This document shows, one piece after another, positions 25,785 through 34,356 of a DNA stretch of 55,429 bases (position 1 is its first letter; the number at the start of each line of letters is the position of its first letter). The stretch is from an uncultured Saprospiraceae bacterium (GTDB lineage Bacteria; Bacteroidota; Bacteroidia; Chitinophagales; Saprospiraceae), in assembly GCA_937934275.1 (NCBI GenBank), contig CALHAM010000003.1, forward strand, positions 1-55,429, written 5' to 3'. The notes below the pieces were generated by a model. The model saw only the letters and a program-made list of their open reading frames with translations, had not been told where the DNA came from and did no database searches. A program made the position numbers and the translations under genes.

Positions 25785-26858
25785 TCAGCTCTCTTCGAAG
25801 CTTTCGAGCAGCAGGTCGGCCACTTTTTCCAGAGTGCCGTCGGCATCGTAAGCATTTTGAATGCCGGCTTGGTTGAGGGCTTGCAAATTGCGCGGTGACA
25901 CGTCGTCCATATCATCGCTGGCCGTGCCCAGTTGGGGCATAATGCGCACATACTGCTCTGGCCTTTGAATGGCCGAGAAGATCTTGCGCAGTTGGTAGTC
26001 TACGGTTTCGGCCACACCGGTCATCATAATGTCAATAATAGGAGCTACCCAGGAGAGCAGCCCCCAACTTTGGGCTTTTCGGAAGAAGTAAGGCCTCTTA
26101 ATCACTCCGGTGCCGATAGACAAGATGAACAGTTCGTCCATCTCCAGCAAGCGCGGGCGCCCGCTTTCGGTTTTAGGACCAAAAATTTTAAGCGCCTCTA
26201 CCACCGCGCACATCGTAGGGTTGTTGGCAAAGAGGCCGCCATCAATAGCGGTGTTTTCCAGTCCTCCTAAGGAGGCAAGGTGATGAGGGGGGAAATAAGT
26301 GGGTGCTGCCGACGTTGAGCGCGCCACGTCGCGCACCAAGTAATCGTACATGTCGCCTTTTTCCTTGGCGTCATGCGAAGTGAAGAAGACCGATCGGCGT
26401 TTTTCGATGTCGTAGCTGGTGATGAGGCAAGGACGCAACAGCTGGCTCAGCCGCGTATCGCCAAACCGCTCGCGTAAGAGGTGCTCAAGAGGGCCGCTAT
26501 CGTAGCGCGCCCAGCGAACGGCTGCAATGCCTGTTCGCCCCGACAGGGTTTTGGAGAAGATTTGCCGCCCGTAGTCTCGGTATAGGCCGATAGTCTCTCG
26601 TGCGCTGTAACGCGGCCGGTCAGGCGCCTGTTCGTCGGGGCAAAGCAGCGCGCAAGCCAGGATACCGCCCGTTGAGGTGCCAGCGATTAAATCGAAAAAC
26701 TGCGTCAGCCGCAAAGGAGGCTCCGGTGGCCTTCCGTGTCGAGAGCGCCATTTTTCGTTGAGCTTCTGCTCTAAAGCAGCCAGCAGGTGGGCGCTCAGCA
26801 AACCGCGAATGCCGCCGCCGTCTAAAGAGAGGATTCGATAAAGTCTTTTTTTGGCCAT
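25785..26858 (-). CDS. patatin-like phospholipase
   Basis: The 357-residue protein has the full patatin lipid-hydrolase signature: oxyanion loop DGGGIRG (residues 13-19), nucleophile GTSTG with Ser62, and catalytic Asp206 in DGGLFANNP. It should cleave acyl chains from lipids, in the cytoplasm or at the membrane; no signal peptide is present. Similar proteins serve as effectors (CapV) in CBASS defence, but no nucleotide cyclase gene is adjacent here. glgC follows on the same strand. A housekeeping or lipid-turnover role is the default reading. Confidence 0.87.
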   Translation of the reverse strand: MAKKRLYRILSLDGGGIRGLLSAHLLAALEQKLNEKWRSRHGRPPEPPLRLTQFFDLIAGTSTGGILACALLCPDEQAPDRPRYSARETIGLYRDYGRQIFSKTLSGRTGIAAVRWARYDSGPLEHLLRERFGDTRLSQLLRPCLITSYDIEKRRSVFFTSHDAKEKGDMYDYLVRDVARSTSAAPTYFPPHHLASLGGLENTAIDGGLFANNPTMCAVVEALKIFGPKTESGRPRLLEMDELFILSIGTGVIKRPYFFRKAQSWGLLSWVAPIIDIMMTGVAETVDYQLRKIFSAIQRPEQYVRIMPQLGTASDDMDDVSPRNLQALNQAGIQNAYDADGTLEKVADLLLESFEES

Positions 26859-27074
26859 CTACTGCTTTTGTTTGTGCGTTGCAAAGAACGTCAAGTTTAC
26901 CGCTTGCCATCCTAACTTTGTATGCACATCCTCGGTCGGATGGGCTACTCTAGTGCATTTGGTGCCAAGCTGCAAAGGTGTATTCAGCACTGAACAAGCG
27001 TCGAGGCGCTGCATATTTCAAGAATTAACACTTACTTAAACTCGACGTTAAATGGCCGCTTTTTACCTCACCTT

Positions 27075-27082
27075 TACTTTTG
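27075..27082 (+). promoter_or_regulatory. -7 promoter box of the response regulator gene, leaderless
   Basis: TACTTTTG followed by C matches TAnnTTTG. It ends 4 bases before the ATG at 27087, so the predicted transcription start falls on or next to the start codon. No clean TTTG -33 box is present. Confidence 0.5.
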
Positions 27083-27086
27083 CAGC

Positions 27087-27785
27087 ATGAAAGCCGTAAA
27101 AGACGCTCGTTCAACACCCAAAATTCTACTCGTAGACGATGAGCCAGACATCTTGGAATTTGTCCGCTACAGCCTGCGCAAAGAAGGCTACGAAGTGATC
27201 ACGGCTCAAGACGGCAAGGTCGCTCTCGAAATAGCCGAGCGCGAAAACCCCGACCTCATTGTATTAGACATCATGATGCCCGAACTGGACGGCGTCGAAA
27301 CCTGTCGTCTGCTGCGCAAAAGCAAAGCATTCGCAAAAACTCCAATTGCCTTTCTGACAGCCCGCGACGAAGACTTTTCTCAAATTGCCGCCTTAGACGT
27401 GGGCGGCGACGATTACATCACTAAGCCTATCAAGCCGCGTGTGTTGGTCAGCCGTATTAATGCCTTGCTGCGGCGGGCTGCCTATCAAAACGAGGAGCAA
27501 GACATCATTGAAGCCAACGACTTAGTCATCGACCGCCTTAAGGTCATGGTCTATCGCAACGGCCATCCCCTCGAATTGCCCAAGAAGGAATTTGAAATTT
27601 TGTGGATGCTGGCCTCTCGACCTGGGCGCGTGTTTACGCGCGAAGAGATTTTCGACAAGATTTGGGGCAGCGATGTTATCGTGGGCCATCGGACCATAGA
27701 TGTGCACATCCGAAAGTTGCGCGAACGCATTGGTGAGCATTACATCAAGACGATGAAGGGCATTGGGTATAAGTTTGAGTTTTAG
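27087..27785 (+). CDS. OmpR/PhoB-family response regulator
   Basis: The 232-residue protein has an N-terminal receiver domain with acidic pocket (DDEPD, from residue 17), phospho-acceptor Asp61 in VLDIMMP, and conserved Lys113 in YITKPIKP. A C-terminal winged-helix DNA-binding domain follows (FTREEIFDKIWG ... RTIDVHIRKLRERIG). It is the first gene of a two-component pair, 54 bases before the kinase. A likely leaderless start is set by the promoter box at 27075. It resembles PhoB-type regulators in layout, but the regulated genes cannot be named. Confidence 0.93.
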   Translation: MKAVKDARSTPKILLVDDEPDILEFVRYSLRKEGYEVITAQDGKVALEIAERENPDLIVLDIMMPELDGVETCRLLRKSKAFAKTPIAFLTARDEDFSQIAALDVGGDDYITKPIKPRVLVSRINALLRRAAYQNEEQDIIEANDLVIDRLKVMVYRNGHPLELPKKEFEILWMLASRPGRVFTREEIFDKIWGSDVIVGHRTIDVHIRKLRERIGEHYIKTMKGIGYKFEF

Positions 27786-27839
27786 CAGCCGTTTCGCCCA
27801 AAGCATTCGGCTCTGGGCGCACGAGGCCTGAGATACACC

Positions 27840-28895
27840 ATGACTTTTCGGTTTAAAAATCAAAGCCCACAGCAGTTGGCGCTTATCACAGCCCTAGCTT
27901 CGAGTCTCTTCGCAGCACTTGCATTGTCGGTTTTAGGCTACTTCAATCCTAGGGTGCATCTACCTGTGTGGGAGTTGCTCTTAGTGGCTTTGATCGTGTT
28001 CACGACGGGTTATTTTCTCAATTTCTTGTTTGTCAAGCATTACATCTATCGGCGGGTGAAGCTGATTTACAAAATTATTCATCGGCATAAAGGCGCAGGC
28101 AACATCGTCAAAAAAAGCCTTCCGGCGGATGTATTGGAAGATGTGGAGCAAGAAGTGCGCGAGTGGGCGGAAGCACGCGAACGCGAAGCGGAGGAGTCGG
28201 AGAAATTGGCAGCTTATCGCCGCCGCTATATTGGCGATGTTTCACACGAACTCAAGACGCCTATTTTTAACATCCAGGGATACATTCACACCCTGCTCGA
28301 TGGTGCCATGGAGGACCCTGCCGTGGCTACTACGTACTTGGAACGCGCCGCTAAAAACGTGGCTCGCTTAGAGGCCATCGTGCAAGACTTGGAGACTATC
28401 CACAAGCTAGAGTCGGGTCAAATGCTTTTGGATATTCGAGAGTTTGACATTCGTGCCCTGACCGACGAGGTATTTGCCGACATGGAGATGAAAGCACACG
28501 AGCGTAATATTCGGCTGTGTTACAAAGAGGGCGCTGCCCAGCACTTTCGCGTGCGCGCCGACAAGGAGGCCATTCGCCAAGTGCTCATTAATTTGGTGGA
28601 CAACTCCATCAAATACGGCCGCGAAGGCGGTACCACCAAGGTGAGCTTTTACGATATGGATACCCACATTCTGTTAGAAGTTAGCGATAACGGCATTGGC
28701 ATTGAGGAGAAAGATCTGCCACACGTTTTTGACCGCTTCTACCGCGTGGATAAAAGCCGCTCACGCGAGGCCGGCGGCACGGGGTTAGGGCTGTCCATCG
28801 TTAAACACATTGTAGAGGCGCATAAACAAAAGGTAAACGTGCGGAGCAACCCAGGGCAAGGTTCTACCTTTGGCCTAACGCTGGAAAAAGCATAG
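27840..28895 (+). CDS. sensor histidine kinase (PhoR-like)
   Basis: The 351-residue kinase has two N-terminal membrane segments (about residues 14-35 and 45-65) with almost no periplasmic loop. A short linker, possibly HAMP-like, leads to a HisKA domain with phospho-acceptor His136 in VSHELKTP. The ATPase domain has N-box NLVDNSIKYG, G1 DNGIGI and G2 GGTGLGLSIV. The tiny outside loop suggests it senses the membrane or a partner protein rather than a soluble ligand. It pairs with the regulator upstream. The epimerase gene follows after only 18 bases, so it may be in the same transcript. Confidence 0.93.
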   Translation: MTFRFKNQSPQQLALITALASSLFAALALSVLGYFNPRVHLPVWELLLVALIVFTTGYFLNFLFVKHYIYRRVKLIYKIIHRHKGAGNIVKKSLPADVLEDVEQEVREWAEAREREAEESEKLAAYRRRYIGDVSHELKTPIFNIQGYIHTLLDGAMEDPAVATTYLERAAKNVARLEAIVQDLETIHKLESGQMLLDIREFDIRALTDEVFADMEMKAHERNIRLCYKEGAAQHFRVRADKEAIRQVLINLVDNSIKYGREGGTTKVSFYDMDTHILLEVSDNGIGIEEKDLPHVFDRFYRVDKSRSREAGGTGLGLSIVKHIVEAHKQKVNVRSNPGQGSTFGLTLEKA

Positions 28896-28913
28896 GTTCG
28901 GTGTATCAGCCTT

Positions 28914-30092
28914 ATGACCATTGTTTTGCTGGTGGGCGCACGCCCTAACTTCATCAAGGCAGCTCCATTATGGCGGGCATTGAGCCGTTTGCCCCACATC
29001 CGCCCTCTGCTGGTGCACACTGGACAACACCAGGAGCCTCCCATGTGCGATGTCTTCTTCAATGAGCTACAGCTGCCTACGCCCATACGATGCCACTTAC
29101 CCGCTAGTGCCCATCGCCGACCGCTCAGTCGAATGAGCTTGGCTGCCGCCATAGAGCCGCTTTTGCGCACTTGGCTCCCGGATTGGACGATTGTCATTGG
29201 CGACGTGACTACCACCGCCGCCGGTGCTATAGCCGCACGTCGGGTTGGTCTTCCCTTAGCTCATGTGGAGGCCGGTTTGCGTTGCGGCGATTGGCGCATG
29301 GCCGAAGAACAAAACCGCATTTTTGCCGACCATACGGCTCATGTGCTCTTTGCCACCGAACCTACTGCTGTGACTAACCTCCTGCGAGAGGGCATTCCTC
29401 CTGAACGCATCCACTTGGTGGGAAATGTGCTCATTGACGCGCTCTTCCAAACGCTTCCCGCTGCTCAGCAAAAATCTTGGAGCTGCGTCATCAACCAGCA
29501 TCTTCACCCCGACCAAACCCTCCCGCTTAAAGATCTCTGGGCCAATGGCTATGCCTTATGTACGTTCCACCGTGCCGAAAACGTAGATCGCCCGGACCGC
29601 CTCCAACGTTTAGTCCGCCTTCTGTTAGGCGCCAGCTCGTTGGCTCCCATCGTTTTCCCAGTGCATCCCAGAACGGAGCAGAAATTGCGCCAGAACCATC
29701 TGTGGGCGGCGCTTTCGACTTGCCCAGCCCTAGCGCTGTTGCGCCCAGTACCATACTCAGATATGGTTTGCCTGCAAAAAAATGCTCGCGTCGTACTCAC
29801 CGACTCCGGCGGCATTCAAGAGGAAACCATGGTGTTGGGCGTACCGTGCTTAACGCTGCGCCCCAACACCGAGCGCCCTATCACACTGCAGTATGGCGCT
29901 AATGTTCTTTTAGAGCTCGAGCAGTCTTCCGCTATCATGGCCCATCTCAAACATTTTTGGTTCACACCGCCGCCGCCACCGGCCTTCCCTCCATTGTGGG
30001 ATGGGCAAGCCGCCGAGCGCATTGCTAACCTGCTCGCTGCCCAGCCAAAGCCAACACCCGCGCTCACAAAACTGTGCCCGTCGAGCCTCTAA
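28914..30092 (+). CDS. UDP-N-acetylglucosamine 2-epimerase family (WecB/WbpI-like)
   Basis: The 392-residue protein belongs to the UDP-GlcNAc 2-epimerase family. It has GARPNFIKAAP at the N-terminus, HVEAGLRCGDWRMAEEQNR in the active-site region, and SGGIQEETMVLGVPCLTLR in the nucleotide-binding domain. Members act on UDP-GlcNAc (WecB) or UDP-2,3-diacetamido-glucuronate (WbpI). Because WbpD- and WbpB-like genes follow within 6 kb, the WbpI substrate is a real alternative. The usual EEIN is EEQN here. It follows the histidine kinase by 18 bases and precedes a T9SS cargo gene. Family certain, substrate open. Confidence 0.87.
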   Translation: MTIVLLVGARPNFIKAAPLWRALSRLPHIRPLLVHTGQHQEPPMCDVFFNELQLPTPIRCHLPASAHRRPLSRMSLAAAIEPLLRTWLPDWTIVIGDVTTTAAGAIAARRVGLPLAHVEAGLRCGDWRMAEEQNRIFADHTAHVLFATEPTAVTNLLREGIPPERIHLVGNVLIDALFQTLPAAQQKSWSCVINQHLHPDQTLPLKDLWANGYALCTFHRAENVDRPDRLQRLVRLLLGASSLAPIVFPVHPRTEQKLRQNHLWAALSTCPALALLRPVPYSDMVCLQKNARVVLTDSGGIQEETMVLGVPCLTLRPNTERPITLQYGANVLLELEQSSAIMAHLKHFWFTPPPPPAFPPLWDGQAAERIANLLAAQPKPTPALTKLCPSSL

Positions 30093-30311
30093 CTCGCGGT
30101 TGTCGCAGAGAATGCGCGCATGGGGAATGTACGACGCTTAGGCGTTCAGCCCTCTAAGGCCCCTGCGCTCTTGAGCCTCCAGCCACACTCCTTAGGCGTG
30201 CACCTCGGCGAAAAGTGCCGCAAAACATGTCCGCTATCGGGCAGAGAGTCTTTTCGAGAGGCTAAAGCATCGGCAGAGTTCCGAACTTTGACGGAAAAGA
30301 AAGATTTAAGG

Positions 30312-33300
30312 ATGACCATCAGAAAGGTATTCTGGCTTTGCTTACTTCTTCAGGGGCAGCTCAACATGCCAGCGGAGGCTCAAGGGCTGGATACCACCCT
30401 CTTGCTGATGGAAGACTTCAACACTTGTGTCTTGCCGGCAGGTTGGCAAGTTCGCCTTCTGGGCGATACCCTCGCACCTTTGTGGTATGTAGGATTGGCC
30501 CAAACACCGGATGCGGTAGGGCAAAGCATTGATGGCACTTGTTTTTTCTTCATTGACGGCAGCACCGGAGGGAAGCAAGCGCCAGCACATGTGTTAGAAC
30601 TCATCTCCCCACCTTTTAGCTTCGGCGCTTTTACAGAGGTCGAATGCCGCATGGATGTGCATTTCAAATTTGGCGATAAGGATGTGCTGGAAATTTTGGC
30701 TATCCACGGCTCGCAAGAGCACCGCTTGGCGCTTTACGATAATTTCATGACTAATGACGAGCCGTTGGGCGGCAGCGATAACTTTCGCTTTCGGGCAGAC
30801 TTGGCCTTTTTGCCCTGGACGGGACTGACGCAGCTCGTCGTACGCTACACCAGCCCAGCGGGCAGCCAAGGGCGCTATGCCGGCATAGACAATATCCGTG
30901 TAACAGCCAGCGGTAGCGGCGCCTTCGCCTTTCGCGAAGCTTTTGATGGCTGCAGCCTACCCGCTGGGTGGGAAAGCGAAATCCTTTCCGGCCCCGCAGG
31001 GTGGTCATTTGGCTTTGTGCCCTTAGGCTCTTCAGCTTTCTATCAGGGTAACTCTATGAATGGGACCTGCTTTGCCTATTTTGACGACAATGCTCAGGGC
31101 GATGCAGCCGCACCTACGCATATTCGCCTGCGGTCGCCGTGGTTTTCGGGCACAGCATTCCTGGATTACGAGCTGACGTTCGATGCCATCATGCGCTATT
31201 CGGGGGCCGAGGCTTTTGCCGTCTATTTAGAAACCGAAGCTGGGGACTCTATACCGCTGTTTGCGCCCGAGGGCAAGGTATCCGGTCCCTTTTTTCCCAA
31301 CTACGGTTCGTTTCGGTTCGACCTTTCGCCGTATCGCTCGCTGCAGTGGCGCCTAACGTTTGAATACCGCGATGGCGGCACACGCGGCTACTGGGTTGGC
31401 TTAGACAACGTTAAGGTTGTTGGGCGCGGCGCCGCCTTAGATTTTTGCGAGCATGCCGTATCGTTGAGCATCGACGCTCCATGTATTGAAGTTAACAACC
31501 GCAATGCTTTGTACAGTGGCCCTGCCGACGGTTGCCAGGCCCAGGGCGTAGGAAGCGTGTGGTTCTACTGGATAGCGGACTACGACGGCCCCGTCAAGCT
31601 GACTACCGGGGCAGACTTTAACGATGCGGTGAGTGTCTTTGAAGGCGATTGTAGTCACTTGTCGTGGGTGCTCTGCACCGATCGCGACGAGCACGGCTTT
31701 ACTGGAGAGACGGCGTATTTTCAAGCGGAGAAAGGCAAGAAATACTTCGTTTGCGTCTCTGGAACGCAGAGCGCGTTCGGTCTGTCGCGTGGAACGCTTT
31801 GTGTGCGTATGGAGCCTATTCAACAGGTGCCCGCGACTCCGCCCAACGATGTGTGTGCTCAGGCTCGCTCTTTGGCACCCGACGTGCCTTGCCCGCAAGG
31901 GACCAATCGCCATGCGGATATGTCTTCGGTACAGCCCTCGCATAATCGCCTTGCTCGTGCCGATGTGTGGTACTCTTTTTATGCCCCCGCACTAGCTCCT
32001 GATGAAGTCTTGCTCTTAGATGCCCAGGCCAATTTTTCGCACCTACTTACCGTATATAAAGGCACCTGTACGTCGCTGGTGGAGGTGGCCACCAACTCTC
32101 AGGGCAGCCCCTTGCGTTTGCCGTCGCTTGCGCCGGGTCAGGTATACTACGCTCAGGTGGCTGGGGTTTTTGCCACCGCAGAAGGCGACTTGTGTCCGGT
32201 TTTGCGCATTGAAAAAGTCGTGCCGCCGTTTAACAATACCTGTGCTGCAGCCCTGCCAGTGGCGCTAAATGCGCCTTGCGCTGCGGCGGGCCACTCGGGC
32301 GCAACTTTCTCCGGACAGCAACCGCCCTGTGCCGTTCGGGTAGCGAGCGATGTGTGGTTTCGATTTGAGGCATCCGTCTCTGGAGCTGTGCGAGTCAACA
32401 GTGGTGCTCCTTTTGACCATGTCATAGCGGTATGGGAGGGCGATTGCGCCCACCTCAAGCCGGTGTTTTGCTCCGACCATACGCGCTATTGCGATGGTAG
32501 CCTACTGGTGCCTGAGCTGAAGGCTGGCCAAGGGTACTACCTCCAAATTGCTGCAAAAGTGGGCTTGCCCGTAGCTACTACTGGCCCTATATGCTTGACC
32601 ATTGCCGACGCCGCTTTGCCTGAATTTTATCCGCCATTAGACCTAAAAGTCAATCAACTGTGTATGGGCAAAGACAGCGTTCGCCTACTCGTTGACGTCG
32701 AAGGCGGTGCCTCGCCTTATGTGTTTTTAGCCGACACAAATGCCCAGCTCCTTCGCAGCGGCCAGCCCTTTGGCGTAGTGGTGCGCGATGTGCGCGGCTG
32801 CGAGGCCTACGTTGCGGGTGTCGCTAAGCCCTGCGAGCAAAACGCTTGTACCGGCCAGTTAACCTTTGACGTCGTCGCACCCTCTTGCTACGGCGCAACC
32901 GATGGCCTTGTTGCTGCCGGTATTAGTGCTGGCACAGGGCCGTTCTTCTTCGAATGGTCTAACGGCGTCTTCACGGCGACCAACGCCGACCTGCCGGCAG
33001 GTACCTACACGGTGGTGGTCGCTGAAACGACTGGTTGTGTGTACACTGAGAAAATTACCCTCGAGCAGCCCGAGGCACTGAGCATCGTTGTAGATTTGCT
33101 GATACACCCCGTATCGGGGCAAAGCAACGGGGCTGTTTACCCATGGGTTTCCGGCGGCACGCCACCTTGGACGTACCGCTGGACGGATGCAGAGGGCATC
33201 GAGGTGAGCACAGACTCAGCACTCCTCCATGCGCCGCCAGGCACCTATACGCTTTGGGTAAGCGATGCCCATGGCTGTACGGATACCTTGACGCTGACGC

Positions 33301-33590
33301 TGACCGAAACGGTGTACGCATCCGAAAGCCCTCCGTTGCCTCAGCTGCGTTTGTTCCCCAATCCCGCCCGAGAGCATATGTGGCTAGGCTTAGCCCTTTC
33401 GGAGTCTGTGCCTGTTGAGGCGGTGCTGCTCGATGTGCTGGGACAACCCCTAGCACGACAGTATGCGGTAGTCGAACGGGGTGAAGATTGGATTAAGTTT
33501 GATGTTCGCGCGCTCCCTGCTGCTGTTTATTTGCTTGCTTTATACACACCAAAGTGGACACTAAGCCGACGAGTGGTGGTGGAGCGTTGA
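30312..33590 (+). CDS. large T9SS cargo protein, type A sorting domain, SprB-like repeats
   Basis: The protein has 1092 residues from the ATG at 30312, where a signal peptide begins (MTIRKVFWLCLLLQGQLN, cleaved near AEAQ). The frame is open to 30120, but that start would bury the signal. Domains in order: two choice-of-anchor J/MAM-like lectin modules (~25-375, each opening with an F..C.LPAGW motif); three cysteine-containing PPC-like modules of ~130 residues (from ~378, ~512, ~640); an SprB-type repeat (~848) and a related module (~935); and a type A T9SS sorting domain (LRLFPNPA, ~1012 to the end). It should be exported by T9SS and anchored on the cell surface. It sits inside a polysaccharide locus, between the epimerase and WbpD-like genes. 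Function beyond adhesion or binding is unknown. Confidence 0.85.
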   Translation: MTIRKVFWLCLLLQGQLNMPAEAQGLDTTLLLMEDFNTCVLPAGWQVRLLGDTLAPLWYVGLAQTPDAVGQSIDGTCFFFIDGSTGGKQAPAHVLELISPPFSFGAFTEVECRMDVHFKFGDKDVLEILAIHGSQEHRLALYDNFMTNDEPLGGSDNFRFRADLAFLPWTGLTQLVVRYTSPAGSQGRYAGIDNIRVTASGSGAFAFREAFDGCSLPAGWESEILSGPAGWSFGFVPLGSSAFYQGNSMNGTCFAYFDDNAQGDAAAPTHIRLRSPWFSGTAFLDYELTFDAIMRYSGAEAFAVYLETEAGDSIPLFAPEGKVSGPFFPNYGSFRFDLSPYRSLQWRLTFEYRDGGTRGYWVGLDNVKVVGRGAALDFCEHAVSLSIDAPCIEVNNRNALYSGPADGCQAQGVGSVWFYWIADYDGPVKLTTGADFNDAVSVFEGDCSHLSWVLCTDRDEHGFTGETAYFQAEKGKKYFVCVSGTQSAFGLSRGTLCVRMEPIQQVPATPPNDVCAQARSLAPDVPCPQGTNRHADMSSVQPSHNRLARADVWYSFYAPALAPDEVLLLDAQANFSHLLTVYKGTCTSLVEVATNSQGSPLRLPSLAPGQVYYAQVAGVFATAEGDLCPVLRIEKVVPPFNNTCAAALPVALNAPCAAAGHSGATFSGQQPPCAVRVASDVWFRFEASVSGAVRVNSGAPFDHVIAVWEGDCAHLKPVFCSDHTRYCDGSLLVPELKAGQGYYLQIAAKVGLPVATTGPICLTIADAALPEFYPPLDLKVNQLCMGKDSVRLLVDVEGGASPYVFLADTNAQLLRSGQPFGVVVRDVRGCEAYVAGVAKPCEQNACTGQLTFDVVAPSCYGATDGLVAAGISAGTGPFFFEWSNGVFTATNADLPAGTYTVVVAETTGCVYTEKITLEQPEALSIVVDLLIHPVSGQSNGAVYPWVSGGTPPWTYRWTDAEGIEVSTDSALLHAPPGTYTLWVSDAHGCTDTLTLTLTETVYASESPPLPQLRLFPNPAREHMWLGLALSESVPVEAVLLDVLGQPLARQYAVVERGEDWIKFDVRALPAAVYLLALYTPKWTLSRRVVVER

Positions 33591-33739
33591 ATTTTCTCCT
33601 CTCTTTCGACTAAGAGGATAATCGTATCTTTATTGAACTATTCCGAACGCGGCTTCGGATGGCATGACTTTTGGCGCAGGTTCTTCGCTCTGTTTTGAAG
33701 AGCGACCTTTTTTCTAAAAGCATAAAACGAAACACAACT

Positions 33740-34321
33740 GTGTCTGCATCCCCTTATTATGCGCACCCGACAGCCGTGATAGATCCTGGCTGTGAGATTG
33801 GCGAAGGTTCGCGCATCTGGCACTTTTGCCACATCATGCCCGGAGCGCGCCTTGGGCGGAATTGCATTTTGGGCCAAAATGTTTTTGTGGCTAATGGGGT
33901 GGTATTGGGCGATAACGTAAAGGTCCAGAACAACGTATCTATTTATGCGGGAGTGGAATGCGACGATGATGTCTTCTTAGGACCTTCAATGGTGTTCACC
34001 AACGTGGTCAATCCGCGTAGTGCTGTCGAGCGCAAGAACGAGTACCGCCGCACACGGGTAGGACGCGGGGCCAGCATAGGAGCCAACGCTACCATTGTCT
34101 GTGGTCACGACATTGGGGAGTTTGCCTTCATCGGTGCTGGAGCGGTGGTCACCAAAGACGTACCGCCTTACGCTTTGGTGGTAGGCAATCCCGCTCGCCA
34201 AATCGGCTGGATAAGCGAATACGGTGAGCGACTGCACTTTGACGACAAGGGCCAGGCCATCTGCCCGGGTAGCGGCGAACGCTATGAGCTGAAGGATGGC
34301 CATGTTCGAAAAATTTCTTAA
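33740..34321 (+). CDS. left-handed beta-helix acyltransferase, WbpD/WlbB-like
   Basis: The 193-residue protein is a hexapeptide-repeat N-acetyltransferase of the WbpD/WlbB type, which acetylates the 3-amino group of UDP-2-acetamido-3-amino-glucuronate. Typical stretches are [34 protein letters not shown] and [20 protein letters not shown]. No ATG lies in frame upstream of the conserved start region, so I chose the GTG at 33740; a TTG at 33671 would add 23 residues. The WbpB/WlbA-like gene follows after 35 bases, which strongly supports the sugar assignment. The aminotransferase (WbpE) that should act between them is not in the window. Confidence 0.85.
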   Translation: MSASPYYAHPTAVIDPGCEIGEGSRIWHFCHIMPGARLGRNCILGQNVFVANGVVLGDNVKVQNNVSIYAGVECDDDVFLGPSMVFTNVVNPRSAVERKNEYRRTRVGRGASIGANATIVCGHDIGEFAFIGAGAVVTKDVPPYALVVGNPARQIGWISEYGERLHFDDKGQAICPGSGERYELKDGHVRKIS

Positions 34322-34356
34322 GTAAACTCTTTGCTTTTCCCTACAATATTCTGTTT

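Noticed and set aside
25785-26858. Patatin as a CBASS (CapV-like) defence effector
   Set aside because: No nucleotide cyclase, Cap2/Cap3 or other defence gene is adjacent; the neighbour on the same strand is glgC.
27087-28895. PorX/PorY T9SS-regulating two-component system
   Set aside because: The regulator has an ordinary OmpR-type winged helix, whereas PorX has a different output domain.
30120-30311. Longer start for the T9SS type A cargo
   Set aside because: It would add 64 charged residues before the signal peptide, which would then be internal; the ATG at 30312 is preferred.
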